From AP-15 sp963787425 (GTDB taxonomy: Bacteria > Pseudomonadota > Alphaproteobacteria > ATCC43930 > CGMCC-115725): a stretch of DNA of 64,000 nucleotides. The stretch covers positions 186,001-250,000 of the forward strand of contig CAWBCV010000018.1 of the NCBI GenBank assembly GCA_963787425.1. The letters run 5' to 3'. Below, one piece after another: positions 8,135 through 17,155 of the stretch. The position numbers were made by a program, and so were the translations under genes. Under the pieces are notes generated by a model. It did not search any database. It had not been told where the DNA came from and saw only the letters and a list, made by a program, of their open reading frames with translations. The stretch's first letter is position 1; each line of letters opens with the position of its first letter.

Positions 8135-9016
8135 TTACTCCGCCGCCTGGCGCATAGGGACAGTGCGAAACCGGGTGCGCAGCGCGTCCCATTCATCGGC
8201 GCCGAAACGCCGGAACATCTCCGGCACGGTCAACTCCTTTATCGGCGTCGGATGGAGGTGGGTGGTCTTCAACTCGGCCAGCATCCGGTCGCAAATGCCG
8301 ACCACGCTCTTGATCAGCAACCCCGGCACGATCGCGAGCTTGTACCCCATCGCCTCAGCTTCGCACAGATCGAGATCGGGTGTTTTGCCACCCCATACGA
8401 CGTTGAGGAGGTACGGTCCGTTGACCAGGCGCGGCACCGCGGCGACCTCGTCCCGCGTCTGCGGCGCCTCGACAAATGCCATGTCCGCGCCGGCCGCCAG
8501 AGCCGCATTGGCGCGGGCAATGGCCTCGTCAAAGCCTGCCACCGCGCGCGAATCGGTGCGGGCGATGACCATGAAATCCTGGTCGCGGCGGGCGGCGGCG
8601 GCCGCGCGGATTTTGGCGATGTAGTCCTCTTGCGGGATGATCTGCTTGCCTTCGAGATGCCCGCATTTCTTAGGGAATTCCTGATCCTCGATGTGAATCC
8701 CGGCAACGCCGCTGCGCTCGAATTCGCGCACCGTGCGAAAGACATTGAGCTCGTTGCCGTAGCCGGTATCGGCATCGGCGATGACGGGCAGCTCGACGGC
8801 GGCGGCAATGCGTCCGGCATTGGCCACCATCTCGGACATCGTGACGAGGCCAAAATCGGGGTATCCCAATGTCGCGGCGGTGCCGGCTCCGGTCATGTAA
8901 ACCGTGGAGAATCTGGCCTGTTCGATGAGCTTGGCAGTGATGCAATCGTACGCCCCGGGCGCCACCACCATCCCGTCCCTTTGCAACAAAGCGCGGAAAC
9001 GGCTCGCTTGCGTCAT
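8135..9016 (-). CDS. Isocitrate lyase/PEP mutase family enzyme
   Basis: A 293-aa TIM-barrel enzyme of the PEP mutase/isocitrate lyase superfamily: APGAYDCITAKLIEQ start, Mg-binding ADADTGYGN, IHIEDQEFPKKCGHL with the flexible-loop KKCGH of lyases, and VIARTDSRA. The KKCGH loop indicates C-C lyase or oxaloacetate-decarboxylase-type activity rather than phosphonopyruvate mutase. It resembles methylisocitrate lyase (PrpB), but there are no propionate genes nearby, so the substrate is left open. Divergent from the cupin gene. Confidence 0.85.
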   Translation of the reverse strand: MTQASRFRALLQRDGMVVAPGAYDCITAKLIEQARFSTVYMTGAGTAATLGYPDFGLVTMSEMVANAGRIAAAVELPVIADADTGYGNELNVFRTVREFERSGVAGIHIEDQEFPKKCGHLEGKQIIPQEDYIAKIRAAAAARRDQDFMVIARTDSRAVAGFDEAIARANAALAAGADMAFVEAPQTRDEVAAVPRLVNGPYLLNVVWGGKTPDLDLCEAEAMGYKLAIVPGLLIKSVVGICDRMLAELKTTHLHPTPIKELTVPEMFRRFGADEWDALRTRFRTVPMRQAAE

Positions 9017-9074
9017 CAGATCCTCCGATAATACCGCTCTAAGATAAGGCTAAGCGCGATCGGCGGAGGGGCAA

Positions 9075-9479
9075 ATGCATGTTTTCAATTTAAGGGCTGA
9101 GCAGGCTTTCGACCCCAAGAAGCACATGGAAAGGGTGCTCGGCAGGATCGACGAGGGCGATGTCACGGTCGCCTGCTGGGAACCTGGGCAGACCAGCCCC
9201 TATCACTGCCACCCCAACGCGACCGAGATCTATTTATGCTTCGAGGGTGGCGGCAGGATGCGCACCCCTACCGAGACCGTCGATATCACGCCGGGCAGCT
9301 TCGTGGTCCATCCCCGCGGCGAACTGCACGAATACATCAACGGCCCGCAACGCACCCTCTTGTTCCGCGTGCGCTACGGCGAGGAAATGTCCGGCCGCAC
9401 CAAGGAATGGCCGAGCAACCCGGACTGGACCCCGCGGCCCCAGGACATCGCGTATTTCGGCCGTAACCCAGGGGCGTAG
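9075..9479 (+). CDS. Small single-domain cupin protein
   Basis: A 134-aa protein with one cupin barrel: metal ligands in PYHCHPNATEIYLCFEG (HxH...E) and the second-motif His in VHPRGELHEYING. A ribosome site, ggagggg, lies upstream. Cupins of this size bind a divalent metal and act as isomerases, dioxygenases or sensors; no specific role can be inferred. Confidence 0.8.
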   Translation: MHVFNLRAEQAFDPKKHMERVLGRIDEGDVTVACWEPGQTSPYHCHPNATEIYLCFEGGGRMRTPTETVDITPGSFVVHPRGELHEYINGPQRTLLFRVRYGEEMSGRTKEWPSNPDWTPRPQDIAYFGRNPGA

Positions 9480-9529
9480 GATCGCGCCCGCGCGGTTATT
9501 CCTCCCTCGGGCGGGCCATCGGCCTCGCT

Positions 9530-10423
9530 TCACCGCTGCTCGAGCCGCGGATCCACCCAGGCCGGTAGAGTGTAGGGGATCGCTCCGGAATTGGCGCGCG
9601 CGACGCGCTCCTCGGTGCTTGGGGCGGTCTCGTCCTTCGACGCGGGCCGCTCGAGCCGCGGGTCGACCCAAGCCGGTTGATTGTAGGGGATTGCCTCGGA
9701 ATCGGCGCGCGCGACGTGCACCTCGGTGCCTGAGGCGGTCTCGTCCTTCGACGCGGGCCGCTCGAGCCGCGGATCGACCCAAGCTGGTTGATTGTGAGGG
9801 ATTGCCTCGGAATCGGCGCGCGCAACATGCGTCTCGGAGGCTGGAGCAGTCCCCCTGTTCGGCGCTCGCCCACTCGCAATGGGTTCGACGCTGACGGCCG
9901 CGATGCCGCTGCGAACGACACCGATCTCTTCGGCGGCACGGGGCGAAAGATCGATAATGAAACGCCGCCGATAGGGACCCCGGTCGTTGATCTTGACGAC
10001 CACAGCACGGCCGGTGTCGAGGTTTGTGACCTTTGCGTAGGACGCAAGCGGTAGCGAACGATGGGCAGCGGTTGGGGTGATCCAATCGAGAATCTCGCCG
10101 CTAGCGGTACGGGACCCCACCCAATTGTACCAAGCCGCTCTGCCGATCTCGCTTTTTCCGGTCGTACGCACGGGGCCCAGATAGGCATCTGCTGGACCTT
10201 CGGCCGATTCGGCGGAATCGGAGTCGGCGTGGCGCGAGCGCGCGGGAGCATCCGCGCCGCAGGACGGGAACCGGGCTGCGCCGGGCCATATTTCGGCTCT
10301 GACATGTTTCCCCTGCAGCTGGCCAGGATGCGGCGATGAGTTTTTGTTCGGCGTCTTGGCGATTGCGCCGGTCGAGATCATAAGACACGCGAGCGAAATG
10401 CCGATCGTTTGACGCGTTGGCAT
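9530..10423 (-). CDS. rlpA: RlpA-like double-psi beta-barrel protein with C-terminal tandem repeats
   Basis: The start chosen is MPTRQTIGIS at 10423, behind agggggcaacgc, because it begins a signal peptide (ACLMISTGAIA). The RlpA-type DPBB domain lies in the middle (GRAAWYNWVGSRTASGE, ASYAKVTNLDTGRAVVVKIN, DRGPY, IDLSPRAAEEIGV). RlpA proteins cleave naked glycan strands of peptidoglycan at the septum. The usual C-terminal SPOR domain is absent. Instead there are three copies of a repeat of about 37 aa (PAWVDPRLE core), ending QR. Confidence 0.85.
   Translation of the reverse strand: MPTRQTIGISLACLMISTGAIAKTPNKNSSPHPGQLQGKHVRAEIWPGAARFPSCGADAPARSRHADSDSAESAEGPADAYLGPVRTTGKSEIGRAAWYNWVGSRTASGEILDWITPTAAHRSLPLASYAKVTNLDTGRAVVVKINDRGPYRRRFIIDLSPRAAEEIGVVRSGIAAVSVEPIASGRAPNRGTAPASETHVARADSEAIPHNQPAWVDPRLERPASKDETASGTEVHVARADSEAIPYNQPAWVDPRLERPASKDETAPSTEERVARANSGAIPYTLPAWVDPRLEQR
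9539..9850. repeat. 111-bp tandem repeat, about 3 copies, inside the rlpA-like gene
   Basis: Copies begin at 9539, 9650 and about 9761 (gctcgagccgcgg at each). The period of 111 bp is a multiple of three, so the repeat keeps the frame and encodes the PAWVDPRLE units. The copies differ by several substitutions. Confidence 0.9.
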
Positions 10424-10876
10424 TGCGTTGCCCCCTTTGGCTGGGCACCCCCTTGTCGCGGGCAATAGCGGACTCGCCGCCATGCCAATCGTATTGGGAT
10501 GGACGAGAGAATGCAGATCGATGTCTTCCCGGATTGTCCCCGACAAACCGGGTAGGACAGGTAGGACGATGCGAGGCTAAACAGGCTAAAACGCCGGTGT
10601 CAACCCTGTCGCTCTTTTTTTACTGCACATTCGAAGGGGACTGCGATGTTCATGTCACAGCGGCCAGAACCCCAAAATTACCAAACCTATTCTCTAGAGG
10701 ACGTGGATTTTACTCGTTAAGGAACTGTTCGCTTGGGGGAGACAAAACTAGGACGGTACCCGTCAAAAACGCGACACCCTGGTTTTGCTCGTAAAGTGTG
10801 GAACAGGGCGAAACCCCTCGTGCAGGTTTATTTACGGCGATTGCACTCGATGACCAGCTCGGTGACAATCGCCGTG
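10424..10876. other. Intergenic region with an inverted repeat, no gene seen
   Basis: No convincing coding sequence. The region upstream of the rlpA-like gene is moderately AT-rich around 10600-10700. A perfect 9-bp inverted repeat cggcgattg / caatcgccg (10835-10843, 10866-10874) lies just after the PIN-domain gene stop and may act as its terminator, though no T-run follows. Confidence 0.5.
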
Positions 10877-11353
10877 CTAGGCGGATTGTAGGCCCAGCAA
10901 GCGACATGCCGGACCGGTGAGCCCTCCTGCTGCGGCGAACGGATTATGGATTTGGATGCCGCCCAGCTCTGCGCCACCGGCCAAATCTTCGGTAAGAACG
11001 GCAACGCATCCCGCTTCGCCCGCGGTCGCCAGCAACAGCGCATCCCAATAGGACGCGCGTCCGGCCGCAGCATCGGCGAGCGCGGTGCGGACCGCGCTAT
11101 TGGATGCCGCCGCGCAAGGGAAGAGTTCGAGCCAGTCGATTGCTTGCGCTGCGGCATCCGCGGGCGGAACAATTCTTTTTCGGCTAACGGCCGCATAGAA
11201 TTCGGAAACCGCCTGTAGCGTCAGCCAGCAGTCGAGCCGGACAGCGTACTGGATAATCTCACATGAGAGCTGATGCCTGATACCAGCCGCAGAATTGATC
11301 GCGTAGACGAGCAGATTTGTGTCGAGCGTAAACCGCTCGCTAGCCGCGCTCAT
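10877..11353 (-). CDS. PIN-domain toxin (VapC-like)
   Basis: A 158-aa PIN-fold ribonuclease. Acidic Mg-binding residues are visible in FTLDTNLLVYAIN (first Asp), AVSEFYAAV (Glu), SYWDALLLATA (Asp) and LTEDL (Asp). It is encoded directly after a Phd/YefM-type antitoxin, overlapping it by 14 bp, the classical order antitoxin then toxin. The likely action is cleavage of tRNA or mRNA when free of antitoxin. Confidence 0.85.
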   Translation of the reverse strand: MSAASERFTLDTNLLVYAINSAAGIRHQLSCEIIQYAVRLDCWLTLQAVSEFYAAVSRKRIVPPADAAAQAIDWLELFPCAAASNSAVRTALADAAAGRASYWDALLLATAGEAGCVAVLTEDLAGGAELGGIQIHNPFAAAGGLTGPACRLLGLQSA

Positions 11354-11591
11354 GCAGGGCGTCGCGATCGAGCGGACCGGCTCCGATCGGCCATCCCTGT
11401 TCCATACGCGCGTGCGTGCGGGCCAGCGCGGCTTCCTGTTGCGCCGTCAGGACACGCCGGCCGCCAATAGGAGTGAGCCGCGCAACGGGCTGGCCGTTTC
11501 GGGTGATGACAAACTCGGCACCGGCCTCCACTTCGCGTATGCAACGGGCAAATCCTTGGTTCGCTTCACGCAGGCTTATCGTTTTTGCCAT
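11340..11591 (-). CDS. Phd/YefM-type antitoxin
   Basis: About 83 aa, taking MAKTISLREANQGF as the start because this matches the family N-terminus (the upstream ATG at 11624 is less likely). The DNA-binding Phd fold is seen in ISLREANQGFARCIREVEAGAEFVITRNGQPVARLTP, with a toxin-binding C-terminal helix (QQEAALARTHARMEQGW). It normally neutralises the PIN toxin and represses the operon. Confidence 0.82.
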   Translation of the reverse strand: MAKTISLREANQGFARCIREVEAGAEFVITRNGQPVARLTPIGGRRVLTAQQEAALARTHARMEQGWPIGAGPLDRDALHERG

Positions 11592-11718
11592 TTCCGAGTC
11601 CTCAGCCTTTTCTGAGGGTAGCACCTGATTGTGCTACGTTCAAGACCTCTTTCCCGCTGACACCGGCCGGCATCCGCCTTATGACGTTCGGGCGAGAGCG
11701 AAGTGAGGAGGATCGATA

Positions 11719-12891
11719 ATGGGCGTCATAAAGCGCATTGCGGAATTTCATGACGATCTGACGAACTGGCGCCGCGAAATCCATGCTCACCCGGAACTCG
11801 GGTTTGAGGAGCACCGGACCTCCGATCTCGTCGCGCAAAAGCTCGTGGAGTTCGGTTACGAGGTGCATCGCGGCGTCGGCCGCACGGGTGTGGTCGGCCG
11901 GTTGAGCGCCGGAAGGTCGCCGCGCTCGATCGGGCTGCGGGCCGACATGGACGCGCTGCCGATCGAGGAGGCGACCAATCTCGCCTACCGCTCGCGCCAT
12001 CAGGGTCGGATGCACGCCTGCGGCCATGACGGGCACACCGCAATGCTGCTCGGCGCAGCGCGATACCTGGCCGAGACCCGCCAATACGAGGGGACCGTCA
12101 ACCTGATCTTTCAACCCGCCGAAGAAGGGCTCGGCGGCGGCGAAGCGATGGTCAAGGACGGGCTGTTCGAGCGCTTTCCGTGCGACACGATCTTTGGCAT
12201 GCATAACCGGCCGGGGCTCGCGATCGGCAAATTCCAGATCCGCACCGGCCCGATGATGGCAGGCGGCGGCTACTTCGATATCACCGTCACCGGCCGCGGC
12301 GCGCACGGCGCCCGCCCCGAGGCGGGCATCGATCCGGTCATTGTCGCGGCCCACATCACGACGGCGCTGCAGACCATCGTCTCGCGCAATGTGAGGCCGC
12401 TCGACACGGCAGTCCTCAGTGTTACCCAGATCCACGCCGGCGACGCCTACAATGTGATCCCGGAGCACGCCTTCATCCGCGGCACCGCACGCGCCTTCGC
12501 TGCCGAAACGTTGCGGCTCATCGAGGACAACATGCGGCGCATCGCTTCAGGCGTTGCCGGCGGGTTCGGCGCGGCTGCGGAGCTCGATTTCCGGATTCTG
12601 TTTCCGCCGCTGGTCAATGATGCCGCCGAGACCGAATTCATCGCCGAGACTGCCGCCGAGCTGGTCGGCGCCGAGAACGTCAACCGCGACGGCAACCTCG
12701 TGATGGCCTCGGAAGATTTCTCGTACATGCTGAACCGCCGGCCTGGCGCCTACATCCAAATCGGCAATGGCGACGGGACCGGCGGCTGCGAAGTCCACAA
12801 CCCCAGCTACGACTTCAACGATATGGCACTGCCGTTCGGCGCCAGCCTGTTCGTCAGGCTGGCCGAACGGAAATTGGCGCCCCCACCCTAA
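11719..12891 (+). CDS. M20 family amidohydrolase (hippurate hydrolase-like)
   Basis: A 390-aa zinc-dependent aminoacyl-amide hydrolase of the M20D type. Metal ligands appear in HACGHDGHTAML, QPAEEGLGGG, GMHNRPG and the C-terminal EVHNPSYDFND. RADMDALPIEE is the conserved active-site strand. The ribosome site is gtgaggagg. These enzymes hydrolyse N-acyl amino acids such as hippurate or N-acetyl-amino acids in the cytoplasm; the exact substrate is unknown. Confidence 0.92.
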   Translation: MGVIKRIAEFHDDLTNWRREIHAHPELGFEEHRTSDLVAQKLVEFGYEVHRGVGRTGVVGRLSAGRSPRSIGLRADMDALPIEEATNLAYRSRHQGRMHACGHDGHTAMLLGAARYLAETRQYEGTVNLIFQPAEEGLGGGEAMVKDGLFERFPCDTIFGMHNRPGLAIGKFQIRTGPMMAGGGYFDITVTGRGAHGARPEAGIDPVIVAAHITTALQTIVSRNVRPLDTAVLSVTQIHAGDAYNVIPEHAFIRGTARAFAAETLRLIEDNMRRIASGVAGGFGAAAELDFRILFPPLVNDAAETEFIAETAAELVGAENVNRDGNLVMASEDFSYMLNRRPGAYIQIGNGDGTGGCEVHNPSYDFNDMALPFGASLFVRLAERKLAPPP

Positions 12892-12923
12892 CCCTGCCCC
12901 ACGTGCATTGCGGGGGGAGGCGG

Positions 12924-13646
12924 CTACGCGGGGGCGGGGACGGCGCGCTGGTTGTACATGATCTTGCGCATTTGCGCCCGCTCCGCCTCGCTCAATGTGG
13001 CGGGATCGACGCGGAGATTGTTGCCGGTCTCCATCCCGCGCTTTACCGCCGGACGGTTGCCGACCTCGTCGAACCAGCGTTTGAAATGTTTGAACTCACC
13101 AATATCCTGGCCCTGTGTCTCTGCGTTGACGGTCCACGGATAGGAAATCATGTCTGCAATCGTGTATTCGTCGCCGGCAAGATGGCGCCGGTCGTAGAGC
13201 CGGTTGTTCATGACGCCATAAAGCCGGTTGGCCTCGTCGGTGAAGCGGCGGATCGCATAGGTCAGGTCACCGGCGTCGGGGCCGGCGCGGCGGAAATGGC
13301 CGCACTCGCCGAGCTTGGGTCCCTGATTGGCCATTTGCCATATCACCCACTGGGTGACCTCGTACTTCCCTCGAAGGTCCTGCGGGAAGAAGCGTCCCTC
13401 CTTTTCCGCGAGATACATCATGATCGCGCCTGATTCGAAAATGCTGATCGGCGCCCCGCCGCCCTTGGGGTTGCGGTCGACCAAGACCGGCATTCGGTGG
13501 TTGGGATTGATCTTTAGGAACTCGGGTTTGAACTGGTCGCCGCGCCCGATATTGCAGGGGACCAAATTGTAATCGAGACCCAATTCTTCGAGCAGGATCG
13601 TGACCTTCTTCCCGTTCGGCGTCGGCCAAAAGTGGAGATCGAGCAT
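12924..13646 (-). CDS. Glutathione S-transferase, YghU/YfcG-like
   Basis: A 240-aa protein with a thioredoxin-fold N-terminal domain (WPTPNGKKVTILLEELG; the glutathione-binding PNGKKV loop and FESGAIMMYLAEK) and a helical C-terminal domain (WQMANQGPKLGECGHF, YTIADMISYPW). This matches nu-class GSTs, which bind two glutathiones and act as disulfide-bond reductases. Confidence 0.9.
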   Translation of the reverse strand: MLDLHFWPTPNGKKVTILLEELGLDYNLVPCNIGRGDQFKPEFLKINPNHRMPVLVDRNPKGGGAPISIFESGAIMMYLAEKEGRFFPQDLRGKYEVTQWVIWQMANQGPKLGECGHFRRAGPDAGDLTYAIRRFTDEANRLYGVMNNRLYDRRHLAGDEYTIADMISYPWTVNAETQGQDIGEFKHFKRWFDEVGNRPAVKRGMETGNNLRVDPATLSEAERAQMRKIMYNQRAVPAPA

Positions 13647-13731
13647 CGCAAGCTCCTTTTCCGTTTGCTGAGTGTTGGGTCGTCGCGGGCGACGATAGCG
13701 TCAGCCCCACTCGCTGTCACCAGTTCGCCGG

Positions 13732-14479
13732 CTATTCCCGCCGGAACGTCACCACCAAGACATCGCGGTAGGCCGGGCCCGCGGGATCGAGCGGCACGAC
13801 CGGGGTCACGCCGTGATAGACGCGGCTGTCATCGACCAGCGCCGAGTTCGAGCGGGGCGGTCAGCGTGAAGCTGCCGAGCGGGCGCCTGACGAGGTCGTA
13901 GATCGTGGTTTCGCCGCTCGCGACGTTCTCCCGGCGGACCATCAGCACCAGCACCCAGTCGACCCCATCGCGGTGCATGCCTTCCGGGGTCGGCCGCCCC
14001 TCCTGGCCGGGCCGCGTCTCGATGCGGAACTGGTGCGTCTCGACATGCCAAGCCTCGGGGCGCAGCTCGGCCGGGGTCAGCCGGTCGAACAGCGACTGGC
14101 AGGTGCGCAGGATCGCGGTCAGCGCCGGGTGCCGCGCGGCCGCCTCGGTGAGCGGTTCGAACCAGCGCTCGACGCCGCCATTGAGGGCGTTGTAGTCGCG
14201 GCTCTGGTAATGCGGTTGATGCGGCTTTCTAGTGATCCCGGCCGGTGCGGCCCGAAAGACCCCGAACCGGCGGCGGCGGTAGCGTCCGCCATCGGCCATG
14301 TAAGCGTCGACCCCGAGATCCCCCCAAGTCGCGGCAAAACCCGCCCAATCGGCAAGACCAGCCTCTTCCAGCAGCCGCCCCATTTCCGGCGCACGCACGA
14401 AGGCAAAGCCATCGCGCTCGATTGTGTCAGCGAGAGGAGCGAGCAATTCTGTCATCGGAGGATACTCGAGCGGGGTCAC
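13732..14479 (-). pseudogene. 2OG-Fe(II) dioxygenase family protein, C-terminal frameshift
   Basis: The main frame (14479 to about 13855) contains the PHQPHYQSRDYNALNGG and MHRDGVDWVLVLMV segments, with HRD giving the first two Fe ligands. The final part, DDSRVYHGVTPVVPLDP, which carries the third Fe-ligand His, lies in another frame down to the stop at 13732. Without the shift the family domain (2OG-Fe_Oxy_2 type) is complete, about 250 aa. The ATG overlaps the stop of the LLM gene (ATGA). A sequencing indel at about 13845-13855 is possible. Confidence 0.72.
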
Positions 14480-15513
14480 AACACGGCTTCGGCGACTACC
14501 CGCAGCGCTTCCGGTGTCGCGCCGACCAGCAGCAATGTCCCGACCCGGTGATCCTTGGCGACTTCCTTCCAGGCTGCGAGACGATCCCTGATCCGCTCCT
14601 TCGGTCCGACCAGGGAAGTTTCATCAATCAGCGCGTCAGGGACTGCCGCTTCGGCCTCCTTGCGTCGGCCGGCGAGGAAGTGGTCCTGGATCTCGACCGC
14701 CGCGGCTTCGTAGCCGAGCCGCTTGGCCAAGTCATTGTAGTAATTTTTCGATCGCGCTCCCATGCCGCCGATATATAGCGCGAGCTGCGGTCTGATCTTA
14801 TCGCGGCAGGCGGTGAGGTCGTTGCCGATCGCGACTCGGACATAGGGGGCGATGTCGAAATCGGCCAGGGTCTTGCCATCCCCGGCCTTGGCGATCCCGT
14901 TCAGCACCGGAGCGGTGATCGCCTCGGCCTTCTCCGGCGACATGAAGAACGGCAACGTACCGTCCGCCACTTCGCCGGCCGTGCGCAGCCCGGCCGGCGC
15001 GAACGAGGCGGTATAGATCTTCAGGCTCGGATCGCCGTGGATGATGCTGCGCAGTGGCTTGCCGAGCCCGGTGGCGCCCGGCCCGGTATAGGGGATTTGA
15101 TAATGCTCGCCGTGAAACTCGAGCGGCGCCTTACGCTCCAGTATCTGTCGGATAATTGCAATGTATTCGCGGGTGCGCAGCAGCGGCTTGCCGAACGGCA
15201 CGCCGTGCCAACCCTCGACCACCTGCGGGCCGGACGGACCGATGCCGCAGAGAAACCGATTCCCGGAAAGCGCCTCCAGAGTCATCGCCGTCATCGCCGC
15301 GCAGGCCGGCGTGCGGGCCGGCATCTGCATGATGCTGGTGCCCGCTTTGATCTTCTTCGTCTGCGCCAGGACCCAGGCGACCGGCGTCACCGCGTCCGTG
15401 CCGTAAGCCTCACCGCACCACACCGCGTCATAGCCGAGCCGCTCCGCCTCCCAAACCGTCTCCATGTCGGTACCGGTCTCGGGCGACACTCTGAGGGTGA
15501 TCGCCAGCTTCAT
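14476..15513 (-). CDS. LLM-class flavin-dependent oxidoreductase (F420/FMN)
   Basis: Start MKLAITLRVSP at 15513, coupled by ATGA to the upstream LLM gene. A luciferase-like TIM barrel: AVWCGEAYGTDAVTP, IMQMPARTPACAAMTAMTLEALSGNRFLCGIGPSGPQVVEGWHG. The pattern is typical of F420-dependent methylene-H4MPT reductase-like and related LLM proteins. It is the middle gene of a three-gene coupled operon (LLM, LLM, 2OG dioxygenase). Confidence 0.88.
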   Translation of the reverse strand: MKLAITLRVSPETGTDMETVWEAERLGYDAVWCGEAYGTDAVTPVAWVLAQTKKIKAGTSIMQMPARTPACAAMTAMTLEALSGNRFLCGIGPSGPQVVEGWHGVPFGKPLLRTREYIAIIRQILERKAPLEFHGEHYQIPYTGPGATGLGKPLRSIIHGDPSLKIYTASFAPAGLRTAGEVADGTLPFFMSPEKAEAITAPVLNGIAKAGDGKTLADFDIAPYVRVAIGNDLTACRDKIRPQLALYIGGMGARSKNYYNDLAKRLGYEAAAVEIQDHFLAGRRKEAEAAVPDALIDETSLVGPKERIRDRLAAWKEVAKDHRVGTLLLVGATPEALRVVAEAVL

Positions 15514-16343
15514 GGTGTGACTCCCTCCGCGGCGCGCGCGACCCGCTCGACGGCGCGCAGCCAATCCTCGAGCGAGCGCTCGGCGGGCTCGACCAGAATA
15601 TGCTCGACGCCCGCTGCGCCATAGGCGGCCAGGCGAGCGCGCAGTGCGCCATCATCCTTGCCGTCCCACCCGTAACGCAGCGATATCGCGAAGCCCGCTT
15701 CGGGCCGCCGCTCGCGCAATCGGCGCACGATCGGTGCGGCCTCCTTGGGCGAGAGCCGCGAGCCGTGCCAGCCGTCGGCAAGCTTTACGGCGCGGGCGAG
15801 CGCCGCCTCCGAGCTGCCGCCGATCCAGATCGGGATCGGCTTGACCGGCCGCGGCAGCATGCGCATGTCCTCAATCACCGCCGGGATGTGCCGTGCCGAA
15901 AAGCTGACCGGGTCCTTGTTCCACACCGCCCGCATCATCGCGATCCCCTCATCCATCCGCCGCCCGCGCTCACGGAACGGCGCGCCGAGTGCGGCGAACT
16001 CGGCCTCCATCCAGCCGACCCCGGCCCCGAGGATGAGCCGCCCCTCGGACAGGTTCTGCAACGTCGCCAGCTCCTTGGCGAGCGGCAGCGGATGGTGCAT
16101 CGGCAATACCAAGACGCTGGTGCCGAGCCCGATCTTTTTCGTGAAGGCGGCTGCCCAGGTCAAGGTCAGTACCGGGTCGTAAAAGATCGCCGAAGGCGGG
16201 TAGGGTGCGCCCCTTGGAATAATGATGTGCTCGCTCGTCCAGACATCGGCAAAGCCGAGCTCCTCGGCCTGGACGGCCGCGCGCCGGATCGCCTCCGGTC
16301 CGGCCTTGCGCCCGATATGCGGCAGATGAATCCCGACCCGCAT
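15510..16343 (-). CDS. LLM-class flavin-dependent oxidoreductase, TIGR03619-like
   Basis: A 277-aa luciferase-like monooxygenase fold: MRVGIHLPHIG, FADVWTSEHIIIP, TSVLVLPMHHPLPLAKELATLQNLSEGRLILGAGVGW and PIWIGGSSEAALARA. First gene of the coupled operon. The second LLM gene begins in its stop codon. Confidence 0.88.
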   Translation of the reverse strand: MRVGIHLPHIGRKAGPEAIRRAAVQAEELGFADVWTSEHIIIPRGAPYPPSAIFYDPVLTLTWAAAFTKKIGLGTSVLVLPMHHPLPLAKELATLQNLSEGRLILGAGVGWMEAEFAALGAPFRERGRRMDEGIAMMRAVWNKDPVSFSARHIPAVIEDMRMLPRPVKPIPIWIGGSSEAALARAVKLADGWHGSRLSPKEAAPIVRRLRERRPEAGFAISLRYGWDGKDDGALRARLAAYGAAGVEHILVEPAERSLEDWLRAVERVARAAEGVTP

Positions 16344-16364
16344 TACTGATCCTCCCAGGTTGCG

Positions 16365-16787
16365 TTAGGGCAGAGCGCTCGTGGTTAGCGCGAGCAGCCT
16401 TGACTTATAGCCAAGCGGCATCGGCTTGGCGCTCAGCTTGCGGTCGGCCGTGACCAGGTCGCACGACAGACTCTCCGCCAGTGCCAAATAAGTACAATCG
16501 TAAGCAGGATGGTCCATCGCGATCGCAAGCTCGGTTGCGGGCTCGAGTAAGGCTCTCATCGGCGCCAGCTCGACATCGGCGCGCTGAAGGAGCCTGGCAG
16601 CGAGCCGCGCCTCGTCCGGGGTCAGCTCCCTCCGCCGTGTTTTCTTCCACAGCACGTTGGCGCATTCGGCCACCAGCAGCTCTGGTGCGAACAGTCTATG
16701 CCGCCGCAGCGACATTGCCTCCGGTGTGCCGTCTTCTTCAATCACCCATTTGATGGCAACGCTGGCATCGATCACCAGATCGGTCAC
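16365..16787 (-). CDS. PIN-domain toxin (VapC family)
   Basis: A 140-aa PIN ribonuclease with acidic residues in VIDASVAIKWVIEE, LLVAECANVLWK, AYDCTYLALAE and LVTADRKL. Its ATG overlaps the stop of the upstream ribbon-helix-helix antitoxin (ATGA), a complete VapBC/FitAB-type module. Confidence 0.9.
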   Translation of the reverse strand: MTDLVIDASVAIKWVIEEDGTPEAMSLRRHRLFAPELLVAECANVLWKKTRRRELTPDEARLAARLLQRADVELAPMRALLEPATELAIAMDHPAYDCTYLALAESLSCDLVTADRKLSAKPMPLGYKSRLLALTTSALP

Positions 16788-17020
16788 CGCTCATCCCGCC
16801 CTTCGCGGAGCAGGTCCTCAGCTGGCGTGTGTCGCCGCCCAGAAGTGAGCGCCCGCAATTCGGCAGCAAGTATATCGAAGTCGGTGTCAGCCTCTCCGCT
16901 TAGCGTCTGGCGCAGGATATCCCGCACTTCAGCTTCCGCGGAACGTCCGTGCCGTGCAGCACGGCGCTTCAGCCGGGCGAGCAGATCGTCATCGAGATTT
17001 CGCACGCTCAAACTAGCCAT
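16784..17020 (-). CDS. FitA-like ribbon-helix-helix antitoxin
   Basis: A 78-aa protein beginning MASLSVRNLDDDLLARLKRRAARHGRSAEAEVRDIL, the exact pattern of FitA-type Arc/RHH antitoxins, with an extended acidic C-terminus that would embrace the PIN toxin encoded next. It autoregulates the operon in known members. Confidence 0.9.
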   Translation of the reverse strand: MASLSVRNLDDDLLARLKRRAARHGRSAEAEVRDILRQTLSGEADTDFDILAAELRALTSGRRHTPAEDLLREGRDER

Positions 17021-17155
17021 TGCAATCGCCTATGGCCGCCATCGATGCCAGCAATGATAGCATCGGCCTCGCGCACCGGCAATGAGGCATCGGCCGGTGC
17101 TTGTTGCCGGTAGGCGAACCGTTCATTGTAGTGCCGGCAGCCGGAAGGAGGAACG

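Noticed and set aside
13850..13860. TGA interrupting the 2OG dioxygenase as a selenocysteine codon
   Set aside because: The continuation is in a different frame, so a frameshift, not recoding, explains it.
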